A stretch of 64,000 nucleotides of DNA. Origin: Brachionus manjavacas (Eukaryota; Rotifera; Eurotatoria; Ploima; Brachionidae). Each line of letters begins with the position of its first letter. The first letter of the stretch is position 1. The stretch is from contig JAHQIY010000005.1 of NCBI GenBank assembly GCA_019054805.1, forward strand, positions 4,385,501 to 4,449,500, written 5' to 3'. Both the position numbers and the translations under genes were made by a program. Positions 31,679 through 45,423 of this stretch are shown here, in pieces. The notes beneath the pieces were generated by a model. It did no database searches, was not told where the DNA came from, and saw only the letters and a list, made by a program, of their open reading frames with translations.

Positions 31679-34600
31679 TTAAAAAAAATAACTATTTCTA
31701 GACAATAAACAGCTAATCTTGGTTGATCTGTTTTTAATTTTTAATAATTAAATAAACAAAAAAAAAATTTAATTAAATAAAAAAAATTAGAGAAAAAGTG
31801 GAGTGCTTTATTTTAATGCTAAAATAAAAAGACTTCTAGCTACCTTGATGATGACAAGATGAATAAATTGTGCTTGGTAAATGCTCGAGCATTCATTAAA
31901 AACGGATTAAAAATAAGTTAAATGCTCTAAAATCAATAATTCATCGATTAAGATAATCTTAATGATGATTAAAGTCATTTATGCTCGAGTAAGACCACTT
32001 AGTTTGCTAAGTTAGAATTATTTCGAACGATTCGAGAACACAAGACAGATCTTATCTAATGGAAAATATTGGACAAGTCTCTCGAGAAGGAATATTTCGT
32101 GAAGCCACGAATATTTCGTTCAGTGTCCAACTAATGACTATGACAAAGCTAGCCATTTATTTGGTTCCTTATTTGAGTTAAAGCCGTATTAGAGCCACTG
32201 AAGCCATTCTAGTTCTCTTTTCTCTTCTCAATCAGAAACATTTTTCAAATATCTCATCTTTTAAGTTTTAATTGCTGAAACTTGATAGAAGATGCCATAG
32301 AAATGTCGGCCTGTACAATATCGATTACTTATCTTGAATACTAGACAATGATACTTGAATTTTTTTTGCTTGTTTAATTTGAAGCCTCATAATTTTGAGC
32401 AAACTTTTTGATTTTCGAAAAAAAAACAGCTGAATATTTTCTGAGGAAAATACCTATTTTTGGCCGCAAAAATATGGCCGTAGTCTCTTTCTCTCTCTCT
32501 CTTAAGTTTATTCAATTTCTAACTAAGTCAAATGGTACTCAGAACAATAAGAAGAAGAAGCCAAAAATGGTAGCGTTTGATTCGAAGCGCAGTTGAAGTT
32601 AACATTTGAACTTTTAATTTTTATTGACTTTTTGAGAAAAAGTTTTAACTTGAATTTTAGTGTGAAGCTCAATTCCAAATAAATAACATTCTAAATTGCT
32701 TTAAGGTTTTTAGACTCTGACCATTTTTTTAATTTTCATTAAATAAACTTTATTGGAAAATTTATTTTTTATCTTTTTTGAATTAAATTATCAATTAACA
32801 ATACACTTTTTTGTCTTTACTTATTTAAATATTTTTAAGTATCAACGAAAGGCTAATCAGATATAAAAAATGTTAGGCTAATAACAAAACCAAAAGATAT
32901 TCACGAATTATTATTATGTATCTTTTTTAAATATTTTGGATTTAAAAAACACAAAAAAATGCTTGGTGCTTCTCTTTTTATCAAAGCTTTATTAAAAAAT
33001 ATAACTAATGTTTGTATTTGTACTGATGTTTACAAAACTTGATTTTTTATTATCTAATTTTTTCAAATAATTTTACTATAAAACATTTATAAAATATTTT
33101 TAATATTTATTAATGAGTTTTTTGTGACAAACCCTCTGGTTGTTGATTTACCTTAAAATTGCAAAAAAAAGCTGTTTTTTTCTGTAAATTCTATTTAATC
33201 TTAAACAATGTCACATGACACTAAGAAACAAACATCAATAAAGGGTAGCGTTTTTTTCGAAGTCCAAGTTAAACTATTTGAAAAATTCTCAATTTTAAAA
33301 TTGAAAATTTCAATTTAAATAATTCTAGATTCTAATTTTCTCATGTGTCCAAGCCTAGTAATCGAAGCCTATATCAACAGATTTTCGTTTCAGTTTATCT
33401 AATGTAATCTAATCTAGTTTAGTAGTTACGTCACATGAGTTCACTCGGAGATATTCCAAATAAAAAAATGATAAAATTAAGCACTTTATTTATAAGTTGA
33501 TATTTGGGATGAAATATTATACCTTCACTTTGCGGAGAGTCTTCCTTTATTATTAATTAAGTGACTTAATATTGGAAATGCGATGATTAATGAAAATATT
33601 AAAAGATTTTATCATTAATTCTAGATACTGAATTATTAATCACTAGAGCACAATCATTGAGTCGTGACTCTAAATCTCCCAAATCTAGAGAATGGCCTTG
33701 TACCAAAAAATTTAATTAAGCAAATAGAATGTCACATTGAATGGATTGCGAACTTGGTCAATTCATTAATCAAAAAAAATAAAATTATTTGCACAAGTTA
33801 TGCACCATTTTTGTTTAAGATCTAATTTCCCAACAGATATTTTGATACAAAACTAAAAACAAAATAAAAGGCCCAGAAGTTCTAAAACCCTTTAGATGCG
33901 TAAATATTTATTAATTGGAAAAGAATAAGTAAATAAAAAAAATCAACGTGTACTCTTGTTAAATTAGTCTTCTTTCGACTAGTATATGCCAAATACCGAA
34001 ATTTCCTAATAAAGCTTAAGTAAATATCAAATAGTTCTCTCAAATCGATCTTTTTCACTCGTTCAATATTTATTTTGAAAAAAAAAATATATATAAGGTA
34101 AACAATTTAATAATAATCAATTTTTAATATTTGATTTATGCCCTATCGATTACTATTGATCAGTGATTTATCGCAAAATAAATGTTTATCGAGTTTCCGT
34201 GTTTTGCGGAGAATGGCTCAGCCTATGGATATTAGATTTCAGCCAAGTCCGATTGAGTATCGACGAAACTCAATTGCTTATCTAATTTAGAGTGTCCAGC
34301 AGTGATGTTTATTAATTTCGCTCATTCGAGTGAAAGTAATAGCGCTCGTCAATGTCACTCTAATGTCCACAAGTGTAACTGAACTTAACTCATCGGAGAC
34401 TTATGAAATTATACAAATCTTAACGAAAGTAATTAATTTTTAATATATTTTTAACTAAACCGAGCTGTAATTAGAAATACAACTGTTCCAACGGCCATTA
34501 AACTCATTGAATCGAATAGCACAAGACTCTTGTTAATGCCCACCTGTTCCACCAGTCTAAATGGCAAGCGCAAACGTTCCATAAATGCTTTCAGGCCATC

Positions 34601-37600
34601 AAACTAATGATAATCTCGTTTGTCCTTAAACGATAAGGTAAACATTTCGAAAAGTAATTACAAACCGGTGCTATTAAAAACATATGATTTTTATAAACTT
34701 TGTTTATCTGATCGAACCAGTCTGCTTATCTGATTTTAGTTGATTTATTGCTGAAATGTGACTGACTTTGGTTTGGTCACGCATGGCTTTTCTTTGCCCG
34801 GCACACAGATAAATTTAGTAAAAGTTATTAATTATGGCTAATCACTTAGGAACCATAATTCAAAACACTTCAATCTCTGACATGGCTTATCTTGATAGAA
34901 AAAAATACTTATCAGAAATTAATCTAGACCGTTCGGAAAAGCATGTACGAGTCCACTTTGTTTTTAATGAATAAAGCTTTAAACAAATAAAATTTTTTCT
35001 GATAATTAAAAATGTTTAATTATTGTTTTGTTTTCAAACTTTTTAATTCGAATAAAAATCTATTTTACATTATTTTGTAGGCTTAAAAATTTTTTTGTTC
35101 AGTTAATATTTATTTAATTATTAAACACAAGTTTTGCAGAGTAAATAGAAAAAAATTAAAAAAGTGATAAAAAAAAACTATTAATTTCTAATTTAGTGGT
35201 AGCATCTAAAATTTAACTCCAAAAGCTAATGAGATTTTTATTCAAAATCAAGTAGCTTGTTTTTATTTGAACATATTTTTGAACTCCTATTGATTATCAA
35301 ATGACACAAAATTTAAACATATAATTTTTTGTCGCAACTAACTTTGAACGAAAAAATAAGATTTTTCGACCTCAAGCAGCTCAGAATGGATCTAAGTCCT
35401 TCTTTCTAGTCTAGCAATTGACAAAAAAAATTAAAAACGAATGATAAATTCTTTTATTTTTAAGCCTTACTAAATTTTTTGAAAATTCCAAGTAAAATTC
35501 CTTTTTTTCACTTAAAAATTTTTTTTTCTACATTAGACTGAAAGGAAGCAGAAAGTTCAGTTGCAAAATGTCCGAATATCATCCACTATATTTAAAATTG
35601 ATTAAAAATAGTTATGGAATTGTTCTTTAGACTTATTTCCTATTCAAATGAGAAATAAGAGATAAATTAAATTTTTCGCATCACTTCTGTTTATTTTCTA
35701 AATTTTTTTAATCTATCAGCAGCTTTTAATTTACTAAATTTTATTTATTACAATCTTTGGTATTAAAAAAGCGTATTGATAAATAAATTGTCATTTACTT
35801 AGTAAATTGTAGAATGTTATGAAATAAAACAAAACTCAGTGTCAAAATAAAATAGATTTAAAATTTTTAATTAAAAATTTACATTTATTGTCAGTAATTA
35901 CGACCAAACGGAACATTTAAGGTTTTTATCTATCAACAAAATATTAAATTTATTGATTTTGTTTTATTATTTTGAAATATGCTTTCTCAGTCGCAGACAA
36001 AACTTGATCCCCTGATAAATCAGGAGATTTTCAGCGCTTTGATCAATACAAGCACCTGCTTGAATTTTTTTACATTTAAGCGTGTAATTTACACTTTGTT
36101 TCTAGATTTCGCCAATTCACTACTCTGATATCTGATACACTGTTACGGCTGCTTTAGCATGTCTAAATACCTGGCTTGAAATAAAAAGAATTTTTTGTTT
36201 TTCAACAAATTCGTCGTGGTCTAGAAATTTTGATGAGCCAAAATCAAATGAGGTAGTTCTGTTAATCAGATTTAAAGCGAAATCTGAGATTAGCTGTACT
36301 CGACTTTAAAATGATCATTAATTCAAGTGTCTGCCTCGAGTTCACTAATTAAATTACGGCTTAAGGGACAATGTACTTATCTAATGGATGAGTATTTCCA
36401 AGGCTTCTTCCTGGACTTAATCTCTAGTTAAAACAAAATGCTGAAAAAAGTTTTAAAATGAAACTAAAACCGGTTGCATTTAGTTCTAAATTAATTAAGA
36501 CTTTAATTAAACAAAAATGAAAGCTGATGAAAAGCAAAATGCATTAGTTGATTAAAAAGGCTTCTCGTTCTCCATCACATTTTCAAATATTCCATTTTGA
36601 CGACCATTAAAGTTATTAAACCTGCAGTTTTAGACACATTCGCCAAGTTTTAGAAGTCGTACAAAGTGTTTCTAAAAACATCTATAAATGGCCATTTGGC
36701 AGCTTAGTTTTCTCAGTGTGATAGAAATGACCGGTTTCTGTTTATTGATATTTTTAATGGCTCGCTAGTCGCTATAAAATCTTGCCTATAATTTTTGCGG
36801 AAATTCCACATCTATAAATAAAGACCTTATTGCTGATTTTACATCTAGACCGGAATATTTAGAATTCTTTCGTTTAATGACTTTGTTTCGTGACTGTATT
36901 TTCATGCTCTTACTCGATTGTAACTGATACCTTAAAGTTTGTTTTTAAAAAGTTTTAGAGCGATGACACGCGCTCAAATTCAAACAAAAACATCTACTAG
37001 TTCTTGAGATTTTAATTAAATGAAAAAGTAATTAACTATTGCTCTAATGGACATTTTGATCTCGTCCGGTCTCTGCATGGTTCCAAATCAATTGAAACAT
37101 ATGAACTTAAATTTTAAATTTGTAAATTTTTATTGATCTTTATCTAATTTTTGAAAAATAAAAAATAAATTTTTTTCTTTGGTCAAAAAATGGAAAGGAT
37201 TTTATAAAATTATTCCAATTCTTTTTTATTAAAATTAATTTTTTCCTCGATTTTAATTAATTACAAATTTATTCAAAAGGATTATTTAAACAAATTGTTA
37301 TTTGACTTTTTTCCTGGTTATAGACTAAAACAAAATACAATTTTAATTAATTTTTTGCAAGCCAAAAAACTGAAGTAAACTAAAACTGAGTGTACACACA
37401 CATTGATTAATAATTTAACAAAAAAATCCAAAATTCAATCTTAAATTTTGTCATTTTTCATCGCAATCAAGATAGAAAAAATTGTTGATTTTCTTTTGTC
37501 TAATGCTAGAAACAAAAAACTCAACTTATTCAACAAATAATTAATTAAAATAAAATCAAATACTGATTATTCATGAGAATGAATAAATCGAATTCTATTC

Positions 37601-38890
37601 AGTTTTATCATGATAACTAAATTAATTACATATTTTTTTAAATGACCACCTGAGATTGAAAAAATGTTATCGAAATATTATCTTAAGGCCAGATCTAATA
37701 ATTAATGGTTAAAGCACAATCACAGAAGCCTCAATTCAACCGCATTAGAAAGTATTTTATACAAGTGCGTTTCTATTGCCCCTGTGGATATTTTTATACC
37801 TTCTAAATTAGGTCTCAAAATTTTAAACAAAATTGAATTCGATCTTTTAAGTCTTGGCCAAAAATGCAATTTTTATCTAGAAGAAAAAATGGCTATCAAA
37901 TTTATTTAAAAAGCCGAAAAGTTAAAACTTCAACTTGAGCTAATTGAAAAAAATGTAACTTAAAATCTAATCGAGTGATAACATGTTCTATTTATCTTAA
38001 CTCAAACGAGGCTACTTAAGAACAATTTTGACAGCTCAAAGTAAGAAAAGATTAAGCGATCATTTACAGATCAATATCAGCTAAAAAATCCATTTTGACT
38101 TTAATTCGATATCCTTGAATAGATTTCAAAGAATCGATCACTTTCAAGGATTTAAATAAATTAAAATGTTTAAAGCTAGCGGTTTTTGCCAATAGATACA
38201 ACACTCCATTCTCTCAATACTTTGCACACATCAACAATTTAAAACTATCATAAAAACATAAAAAATAAAAATAAATTATAATTTTTGTTTTATTATTTGA
38301 AAAAACAGTAAAAATGTAGCACTACTTAAAAATAAATTTGTTCACTTGTTTATAAAGTGATAAAGCGTGTAAATATTTTAAGTCTTAGCCATTCGAAACA
38401 CTAAACACACGTTGTTTATGGTAACCTGCTAATAATATCAAATTTTTCATCACCTCAGTTGACATTTTTTCAATAAAATCTGAAATTGAGTATGTTGGCA
38501 TTGAATTTGATTCCTTCTTTAAGAGCTAAATTTGAATACTGAAAAGATGGTAAATTGGGAAATTCGACGCCTCGTTCTTAAATTCCAATTTGACTTAAAT
38601 TCTTAAGCTGAAATGATTGATACAAATATTATGGATTTAATTGTGCCTTATACAAAGCCTTTTTAAGTAAAAAGTTTTCAATAAAATCAATTTATAGCTT
38701 TTTGGTTGACAAGTGAGAGTCTAGGCGTATTAGGGATTCATTTCTTAAATAAGAAATTATCTATAAGCCATTGGAATTAGATTAATGGGATACATTTAAT
38801 TTGAATATTAGTGCGTGCGTCAATTTTGTTCCGCTGCCACAATTTCTCAAACTTTAGACAAGCTTTTAAAAGATAACAGAGTCTTATCAG

Positions 38891-41800
38891 CAGTAGGCTT
38901 CTAAGTTTCCGCTGCTTTTAAAATGTCAAAATCTCAATAGTTTCTTTTACGGTCAGACAAAAACAGTCGAAATCTCGTCCGATTAATCACTGTCTCTAAT
39001 AATTTGTAAGCGGAAGAAAAATATCTCAAATTTGAAATGTAAATTTCAAATGTTAATCAGCAAACATCAAGTAGTCGAGTCGGACGACTAGAAAAAAATC
39101 AATTTTTTTCATTTGGACAAAATAAAAACAATTGAACACAAACACAGACTGTAAACACCGTATAGGTATGAATAATTTAATTAGAATTCTTGAAATATTA
39201 AGGGAAAATTAATTAGAAAAATTCGACCCAATACGGTTTTGTTCTGGTTATACGATGTGCACCGAGCCGTACAGCTGTCTAAATTTATTCTTCACTTTGA
39301 GGTGACTCTATTTTTTTTTGAGAGAAAAAATTTTTTTTATATTTTTGAAATTTTTGAAATTTTTTCAAAATAAAGCCTTGATAATTTTTGCATGATCTTA
39401 AATTGTTATTGAATCATGCAAGCAAATAAATTTTATCATGGAAGATAACAATATGAGTAAAAAAATTTAATTTACTATTTCAATTATTTTCGACTCTTTT
39501 CGTTTTCTCATTCATTTTCGTGAAAAATAAATATTTTGGTTATTTTAATATTATATCATCATGGTTTATTTCTATTTGTGTAACATCCGTGATAAAGATA
39601 TAAAATTTTATTAATAACTTCCTCTTGAAATTCAAATATTATTTGCTTAATAAAAAAACTTCTCTGTAGAGAGAAAAAATTCTTTATTAGAATAAAAATA
39701 TTTATGCATAAAATTTGAATTTCCGTCGACCGATTCAAGCATAATATTGCCCAAATAATGAAAGCCATAAAAATGACTAATGATTAAAATATAATAAATG
39801 TTTTTATGAATTAACCAGAGATCTCTGAGCATTATTTCAGACTGTCAATCACTGGAGAGAAGAATAGTTTCGAGGTGAACTTTTAATTTGAAAAATGGTC
39901 TGACATTTGGATAAAATTGATTTTGGCCGAAGACAAAAATCACCCTAATTGAATCAGAACCAGGTCAAAATTCTTAAGATTGGACTTTGTGAAATATAGA
40001 TTAAGTGCTAAAATTTAAATTGTTTTAAATTTAAAATTTATAAATAAATTCTTAATTTAATTGTAAATTGTGAGAAAAAGATTTAAAAATAAGATTCAAT
40101 TACTCCATGATATTAATATTTCATTTATCATCTTTGGCTATCTTAGAAAAATTAAAATATACTTTTTTATAAAGAATCAATTTTAAGTAGTTTAACCTAT
40201 AAATGTTAAGTCTCTTAATTTGCAGTCTTATTATTTAAAAATAATAAATTCACTTTTAATTAAAAAATTAAAAACTTAAAAATTTATTCGAGACACCAGT
40301 TAAAAGATAACTTATTATTCTTTGTTATAATTAAAATACGAAACAAAAAAGATAATGGTTTAATAAAAGGTAAATGAACACTAAAACTTCATTACATCAC
40401 TTCCACTCTTCTAAATGAATTTGTCCTTAGACAAAAAAAGAAAATTTCTATTGTCCTTTTTTGTAAGGAATTATTTAGACTTTTTATTTGATACAAATGG
40501 CATATATTTCATGTTGGTTTTATATCGACTTGGAATAAATTAAATAACAATATTTTAATTAAAATTGAACTAACAAAAGTAAATCTACAAAAAAAAAATT
40601 TTAAGTTAAAATTTGCTTTACATAATTGAATAAAATCTAGAAAGAAATTAATTACAATAAAAATTACTTCATGAAATTCAATTAAATTTAAATAATTTTA
40701 TAAATTAATTGAATTTTTGAAAAAAAATATTTTATCATTAGTATAAAAACTAAATGAAATTTTTATTTTCTAAAATATTTAATTTAATAAAAATATTCTA
40801 GCGATAAGTTATAATTGAATTCCTTTTTAAACGAAATGATCTATAGTGAATTCTTGTATTATGCTTGTCAAGCACGAACTATTACAATCAAAATTTTAAA
40901 TTCCATCAACTCAACTTTTTTTATTTAAAGCTGATTATAGTCAATTTTTACAACGCTACTAAAATAATTCATATTTTCAAATAGAAACCTCTCGTATTAG
41001 TGAGCCTTTTTTTATTACTTTGAAAACTCTTCATAATTTGATAAATTTGTAATTGTTAAAACTCTATTCGAAACAATTAAGACCGAAATTCGAGGTAGTA
41101 ATAACTACTAAATTTGTCAATTGAACAATCGATTGAGGAACTTAAAATGCATATATTTCAAGGATTAATTGATTTGAAATAATAATTCACAACAAGGCTT
41201 TTTGGTATTATCTCACCTGAGCTAGGAGGAAAATACTAAGTTAAAGATTGTCAAATTTTTTTTTGCATATAATGACATAATCCAAAAATTTTATTTGCCT
41301 TCATGTTATTAAATAACTAATTAGGAATTTTAATTAAAAATTTGGTTATGTAACCCATTTTTTTATTCAAGTATTTGTATTCTTGTTATACGAATAAATC
41401 GAAACTACTAACATTTTGGAATCGTTTTAATTAAATTTTTGACTTTCTTTGCAAAATATCAAATGAAATTAAAAGATTTATCTTAAAAATTTATTTATAC
41501 AAATATATCTGAGAATTATTCTAAAAGAAATAATTTGCTTATATCTATCCTGATATGGCAAAAGTATAATTAACAAATCAATTGAAATTACTTCAATATC
41601 AATGACTTTTATCGAATATTCTAATAACTATATAATCATTTATATAAATTAATTTAAGAAAAAATAAAAATAAAAATAATATATTTATTTTTATGTAGCA
41701 AATAGATGCGATTGATTTAATAAATTTTTAATGATTCTCAGTAAAATCTCAGTAATTTTAATTTTTTTCAGGTTTTAAAATTCGGTACTTGGCGGTGTTG

Positions 41801-41900
41801 GCTACATTTGTTCTACAAAAATTGTTCATTTTAAACAGATATTTAGTTTCTCTTTATTTTGATTTATTTTAGATATTTTGCAGAAAATTTTCATCTTTTT
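38891..41900. other. AT-rich intergenic region
   Basis: No gene, repeat family or RNA gene was recognised. Short frames at 39559-39832 are A/T-driven and lack any known similarity. A few complex stretches (38930-39060, 39230-39300) stay uninterpreted. Confidence 0.35.
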
Positions 41901-42059
41901 TAATTTCTAAAATTTAAATAAGCTTAATATTCATTTTCGATCTATTTTTTAATCTAAATCGAATTAAAACATTTTTTTATTTTAAATTTTTATCGTGAAT
42001 TTTGGAACAAAAAACAAAAATTTTCAAATGAAATAACTTTTTTACTATGAGTCTAAATA

Positions 42060-42664
42060 TTGTTTTATAAATCCTATTTCACTCTCAGTCATTGTAAAAT
42101 CAATGAAAATGATAAATTTTACTCAAGTTACAATGCTGCAACACCAGCAAGTACAAAATATACACCAGTTAAGAAATTTGAGCAGAAATTACTTGTTTGG
42201 TTGGTCATTTTTGAGAGGGGTATTTCGGCGCCAATCATACGAAAAAGTGGACTTGCAGTCAACCAAACTATTTAGACTTTATAAAGCGTGGAGTCATTCC
42301 GTTTATTAAAAAGCATCATTTAGACGGCAACTATAAGTTCTGTCCCGACTTGGCGAGCTCTCATTATGCCAATACAGTGGTCAACTACTTGATTTACCAA
42401 AAAATCAAATTTGTGCAAAAATGCGAAAATCCTGCAAATGTGCCAGAAATACGACCAATTGAAAATTTTTGGTCCATTTTAAAGGAGAAAGTGTATGAGA
42501 ATGGATGGAGAACAAAAAACTTAGATGAACTAAGGAAAAAAATTCGACTTTGTACAAGAAATATGGACCAATATCTCGTACAGGACCTTTTGGAATCTAC
42601 AACCAAACGACTCAATAATATTCGAAGAAATGGCTTTATTGAAAAAAAGATAAAAGTAAAATAA
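42060..42664 (+). pseudogene. Broken Tc1/mariner-type transposase
   Basis: The first frame (to about 42272) reads YFTLSHCKINEND, then KFEQKLLVWLVIFERGISAP and IIRKSGLAVNQ. A one-base shift near 42268 moves the frame to DFIKRGVIPFIKKHHLDGNY, then FCPDLASSHYA (second catalytic Asp) and EIRPIENFWSILKEKV (third acidic position). This matches the C-terminal two thirds of a Tc1/mariner superfamily transposase with the RPIExFW signature. The first Asp and the DNA-binding domain are missing, and no terminal inverted repeats were recognised. Confidence 0.8.
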
Positions 42665-42904
42665 AAACTAGAATAAAAATGCTATATTATCTTAAAATTT
42701 CGTTTTATTTTGATAATTATTAAAGGAACCTTTTAAAGTTCGCCTCGATTTTATGTTGTCACCCGTCAAGAGACTAGATCGATTTGATAGCCTCCTTATT
42801 TTTTTCGGAAAAAAAATTTCAAAAAGACATCTGTGTAAAATATTTAACTAAGCAAAAATTTTATATAATTAAAAAATTCAGCCAATTGGATTATTTTCAT
42901 TTTT

Positions 42905-43000
42905 CCAAATGGGGGACTAAGACCCCTCCAGTCCCATGGGCGCTAGGCCACTGGAATGTTTTTAGCACAGGCCTGTGCTATAATAAATAGGCTCAGTTTT
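42905..43000 (+). repeat. GC-richer block with a perfect 16-bp palindrome, likely retroelement 3' end
   Basis: The block contains GGGGGACTAAGACCCCTCC, which can form a stem, then AGCACAGGCCTGTGCT at 42964-42979, a perfect palindrome, followed by ATAATAAATAGG. Such a hairpin followed by an A-rich end resembles the 3' terminal structures of some non-LTR elements. The lack of a second copy in the window limits this call. Confidence 0.4.
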
Positions 43001-43079
43001 ACCTAACGTTCCAATGCTCCAATATTGAATGAATACTTTAACCATTAATCAGACAGGAAAAAGGAAAATAGAAGTAATT

Positions 43080-43460
43080 GAATAAGATATCTTTAATATG
43101 TTTGGGCTTCCAGAACATTTAATAAGACCTGTATTTACCAACGCATTAGGAAGTGACACGATTGAATCTCTCATTTCACGCGCAAAATGAATAAATTTAA
43201 TATGATTATGTGAGAATCCGCTGACACGCATCTTTTTTATCAATTATTGGTGATTAGGATTAGAATACCAAAGGAACTTAACTGGAATGCAGGCCATTCG
43301 AAGCCATACTTAAACTTGCCCTCTTTTTACCAATACTTTACTTTTCGTTGTTTGAAATATAAAATGGTAAAAAGAATCAGAGATTGACATAAACTAAGCC
43401 AAGGAGGCAAAAGTTCTATTTTTGCACTTCTGGAACCAGAAAATATGCAAGAAATTACTT
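43080..43460 (+). mobile_element. Non-LTR C-terminal fragment, same family as the adjacent minus-strand copy
   Basis: The plus strand reads FTNALGSDTIESLISRAK near 43137 and IFALLEPENMQE near 43420. The minus-strand fragment at 43870-45423 contains the equivalent ALGIDTIESRIIRA and SLIALLKPEKM. The two are therefore copies of one LINE family lying about 400 bp apart in opposite orientation. Confidence 0.65.
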
Positions 43461-43869
43461 AATGTTAACAAATTATGAATTACTTATTGTTATTCTTACC
43501 TTTATTAATTTTTATTTAAATTCTATTTATTGGTAATTTTTCTAAATTATCATATATTTTTTGTAAATGAATTTAATTATTTTTATTCGAATTAAATAAT
43601 AAAAAAAAAATAATAATAATATTATCTAATAATTATACTTAATTCAATAAAGTATTTTATTTTTGTAATTTTTTATTTAATCGGCAAATAATTGTGAAAT
43701 TAAATTAAATTTTTGAATTCTGCAAGATAATTTGAATCTTAAAGTTTTAATTTATTTTATTTTTTCAATTCGAGTAAAACACCAAAAGGCGACGTAAAAA
43801 TTGATATAAAAAAAAAAAGTTTAAAATTTGCATATAGATAAATAAAAAATTTAATAGCTGAGTAGTTAT

Positions 43870-45423
43870 TGGTTTTCTTGCATCTTTTCTGGTTTCAAGA
43901 GCGCAATAAGAGAACCATTGACCTTGTTTTAGTAAATCTCTTATGCTCTATACCAAATCAGATTCTGACAACATTTCAAATATGGAAGAGTAAATGTTTG
44001 GTAAAAACGGGCTAATTTGAGTATGGTATCGATATCAGTGTCTTGAATTCCAATTAAACTTTCAATGTTTTTTATAAATGATTTACAGTTAAGATCATTA
44101 GATTAGCTGTTTCTAATCGCCAATAATTGATTTACGAAGGTGTAAGTCAGCTAATTCTCGCATAATCTTATTAAAAGACCACACTAGGCGCGAATTATTC
44201 GAGATTCAATTGTGTCGATTCCTAAGGCGTTTGCAAATGCAGAGCTCTTTGAATGTCTTGATAATTCAAACAAACTTTTAAGAATGTTTGATTCAATTGT
44301 ATCTTCCTAGTTTCTGTCTGATTAATAGCTAAAGCATCCAGACCATAAAAGAGTACTGGTCTTACATATGTTTGGTACATCTGAGCCTTTATATTAAAGT
44401 CTAGGCCGGTGCTAATGACACTTCCTTATAACTTAAGCGCTGCCATGTTAGATGCAGTTTGTTTGCATTTTATGTGAGTGTGGTTTGTCATCATCTTGTT
44501 AAAGGATACTCCCAGGTAATTCATTTGATCTACTCTTGTCAGTTCGCGCTTTTCCATTCTTAAACAGTGCCTTTTTTTTAAGTTTAAGTCAAAAATCATG
44601 ATTAAAGTTTTTCTGGAATGAACTTGATTTGCGCAAGGCGACCAAATTCCTCAATCTTAACAATTAGCTTTTGAAGTCCTGCCTCAGTGTCGCTAATCAC
44701 CTGCTTGACACCAACAGAGGTCCAAAATTTATCAGTTCGTTCGCCATCATTCTCAACAATTTCTAAAGATTGCGCATAGTATCTCATTAGTGTTAGCATA
44801 ATATGACAAGGTAGCTTCTCTATTAGTTTTTTCCACAGAAAGCATCTAATGACTTTATCGAAAGCCTTCGACGCATCAATAGCGCAAACAAATGTTTTTC
44901 TTTTCTCACATTGTCCTAACAAGATCGTTTTGCGAAGCATGGTAATAGCGTGTGCACACGAACTCTTTTTTTTAAACCAAACTGGTTTGGACTATCACAA
45001 TGAAACCTATTAATTTCCAGCAGAATTATCTCTAAAATTGATAGTGGGCCATAGAGCATGTTGGACACCTGAATATCTTTTTTTTTGTCTTTTAAAAGTG
45101 GTTTTATAATTCCAATATTGAATTTTGAAGGAATTATTTGGTTCTGTGCGCATGTCTTTAGCAGGCTCCAAACTAGCCCGATTAATTCCTCACATATTCC
45201 GTACTTAAACATTTCGAGTGTAACATTTTATGCCCCAGTGGCCTTTCCATTTGAGAGTTTCTTGATAGCATTTTTTACGTCATTCTTGGTACAGTTGAAA
45301 TTAAGTTTTTCTCCAGCGTGTTTCTGTTCAAAATCTTCGACTCGTTTTGTCACCTCTTTCTCACGATTCTCATCTGAATCTTTTAGTTGTTGCAAGATTT
45401 TGCAGAGTTTTTGCAGAATTTAA
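43870..45423 (-). mobile_element. Degenerate non-LTR reverse transcriptase with internal deletion
   Basis: Minus-strand frames 45212-44916 and 44940-44602 encode IIPSKFNIGIIKPLLKDKKK, then FVCAIDASKAFDKVIR (motif A with the catalytic Asp) and WKKLIEKLPCHIMLTLMRYY. The sequence then jumps from VGVKQ straight to VISDTEAGLQKL, so the GG..SP and YADD motifs are deleted. The distal domain continues with MNYLGVSFNKMM (about 44510), YQTYVRPVLFYGLDAL (about 44360) and IESLIGIQDTDIDTILKLAR (about 44040). Confidence 0.8.

Larger units (their letters stand above)
27700..38890. promoter_or_regulatory. Gene-poor region rich in GATA-like and octamer sites
   Basis: At least fourteen CTTATC (GATAAG) sites were located by eye: 27706, 27957, 28304, 28514, 28603, 31208, 32051, 32328, 34277, 34725, 34886, 34908, 36376 and 38883. 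Two carry the extended CTTATCTAATGG (32051, 36376). Three ATGCAAAT octamers lie at 27895, 30533 and 31185. Complex islands containing them alternate with A/T filler. No gene was found apart from the weak exon pair near 29.3 kb. A regulatory landscape for the protocadherin or for genes beyond the window is inferred, not shown. Confidence 0.35.

Noticed and set aside
32408..32596. Plus-strand 62-codon frame
   Set aside because: It is Lys/Ser/Phe-rich and spans a CT dinucleotide run. There is no coding support.
45085..45423. Plus-strand 112-codon frame
   Set aside because: It is the antisense of the non-LTR reverse transcriptase remnant.
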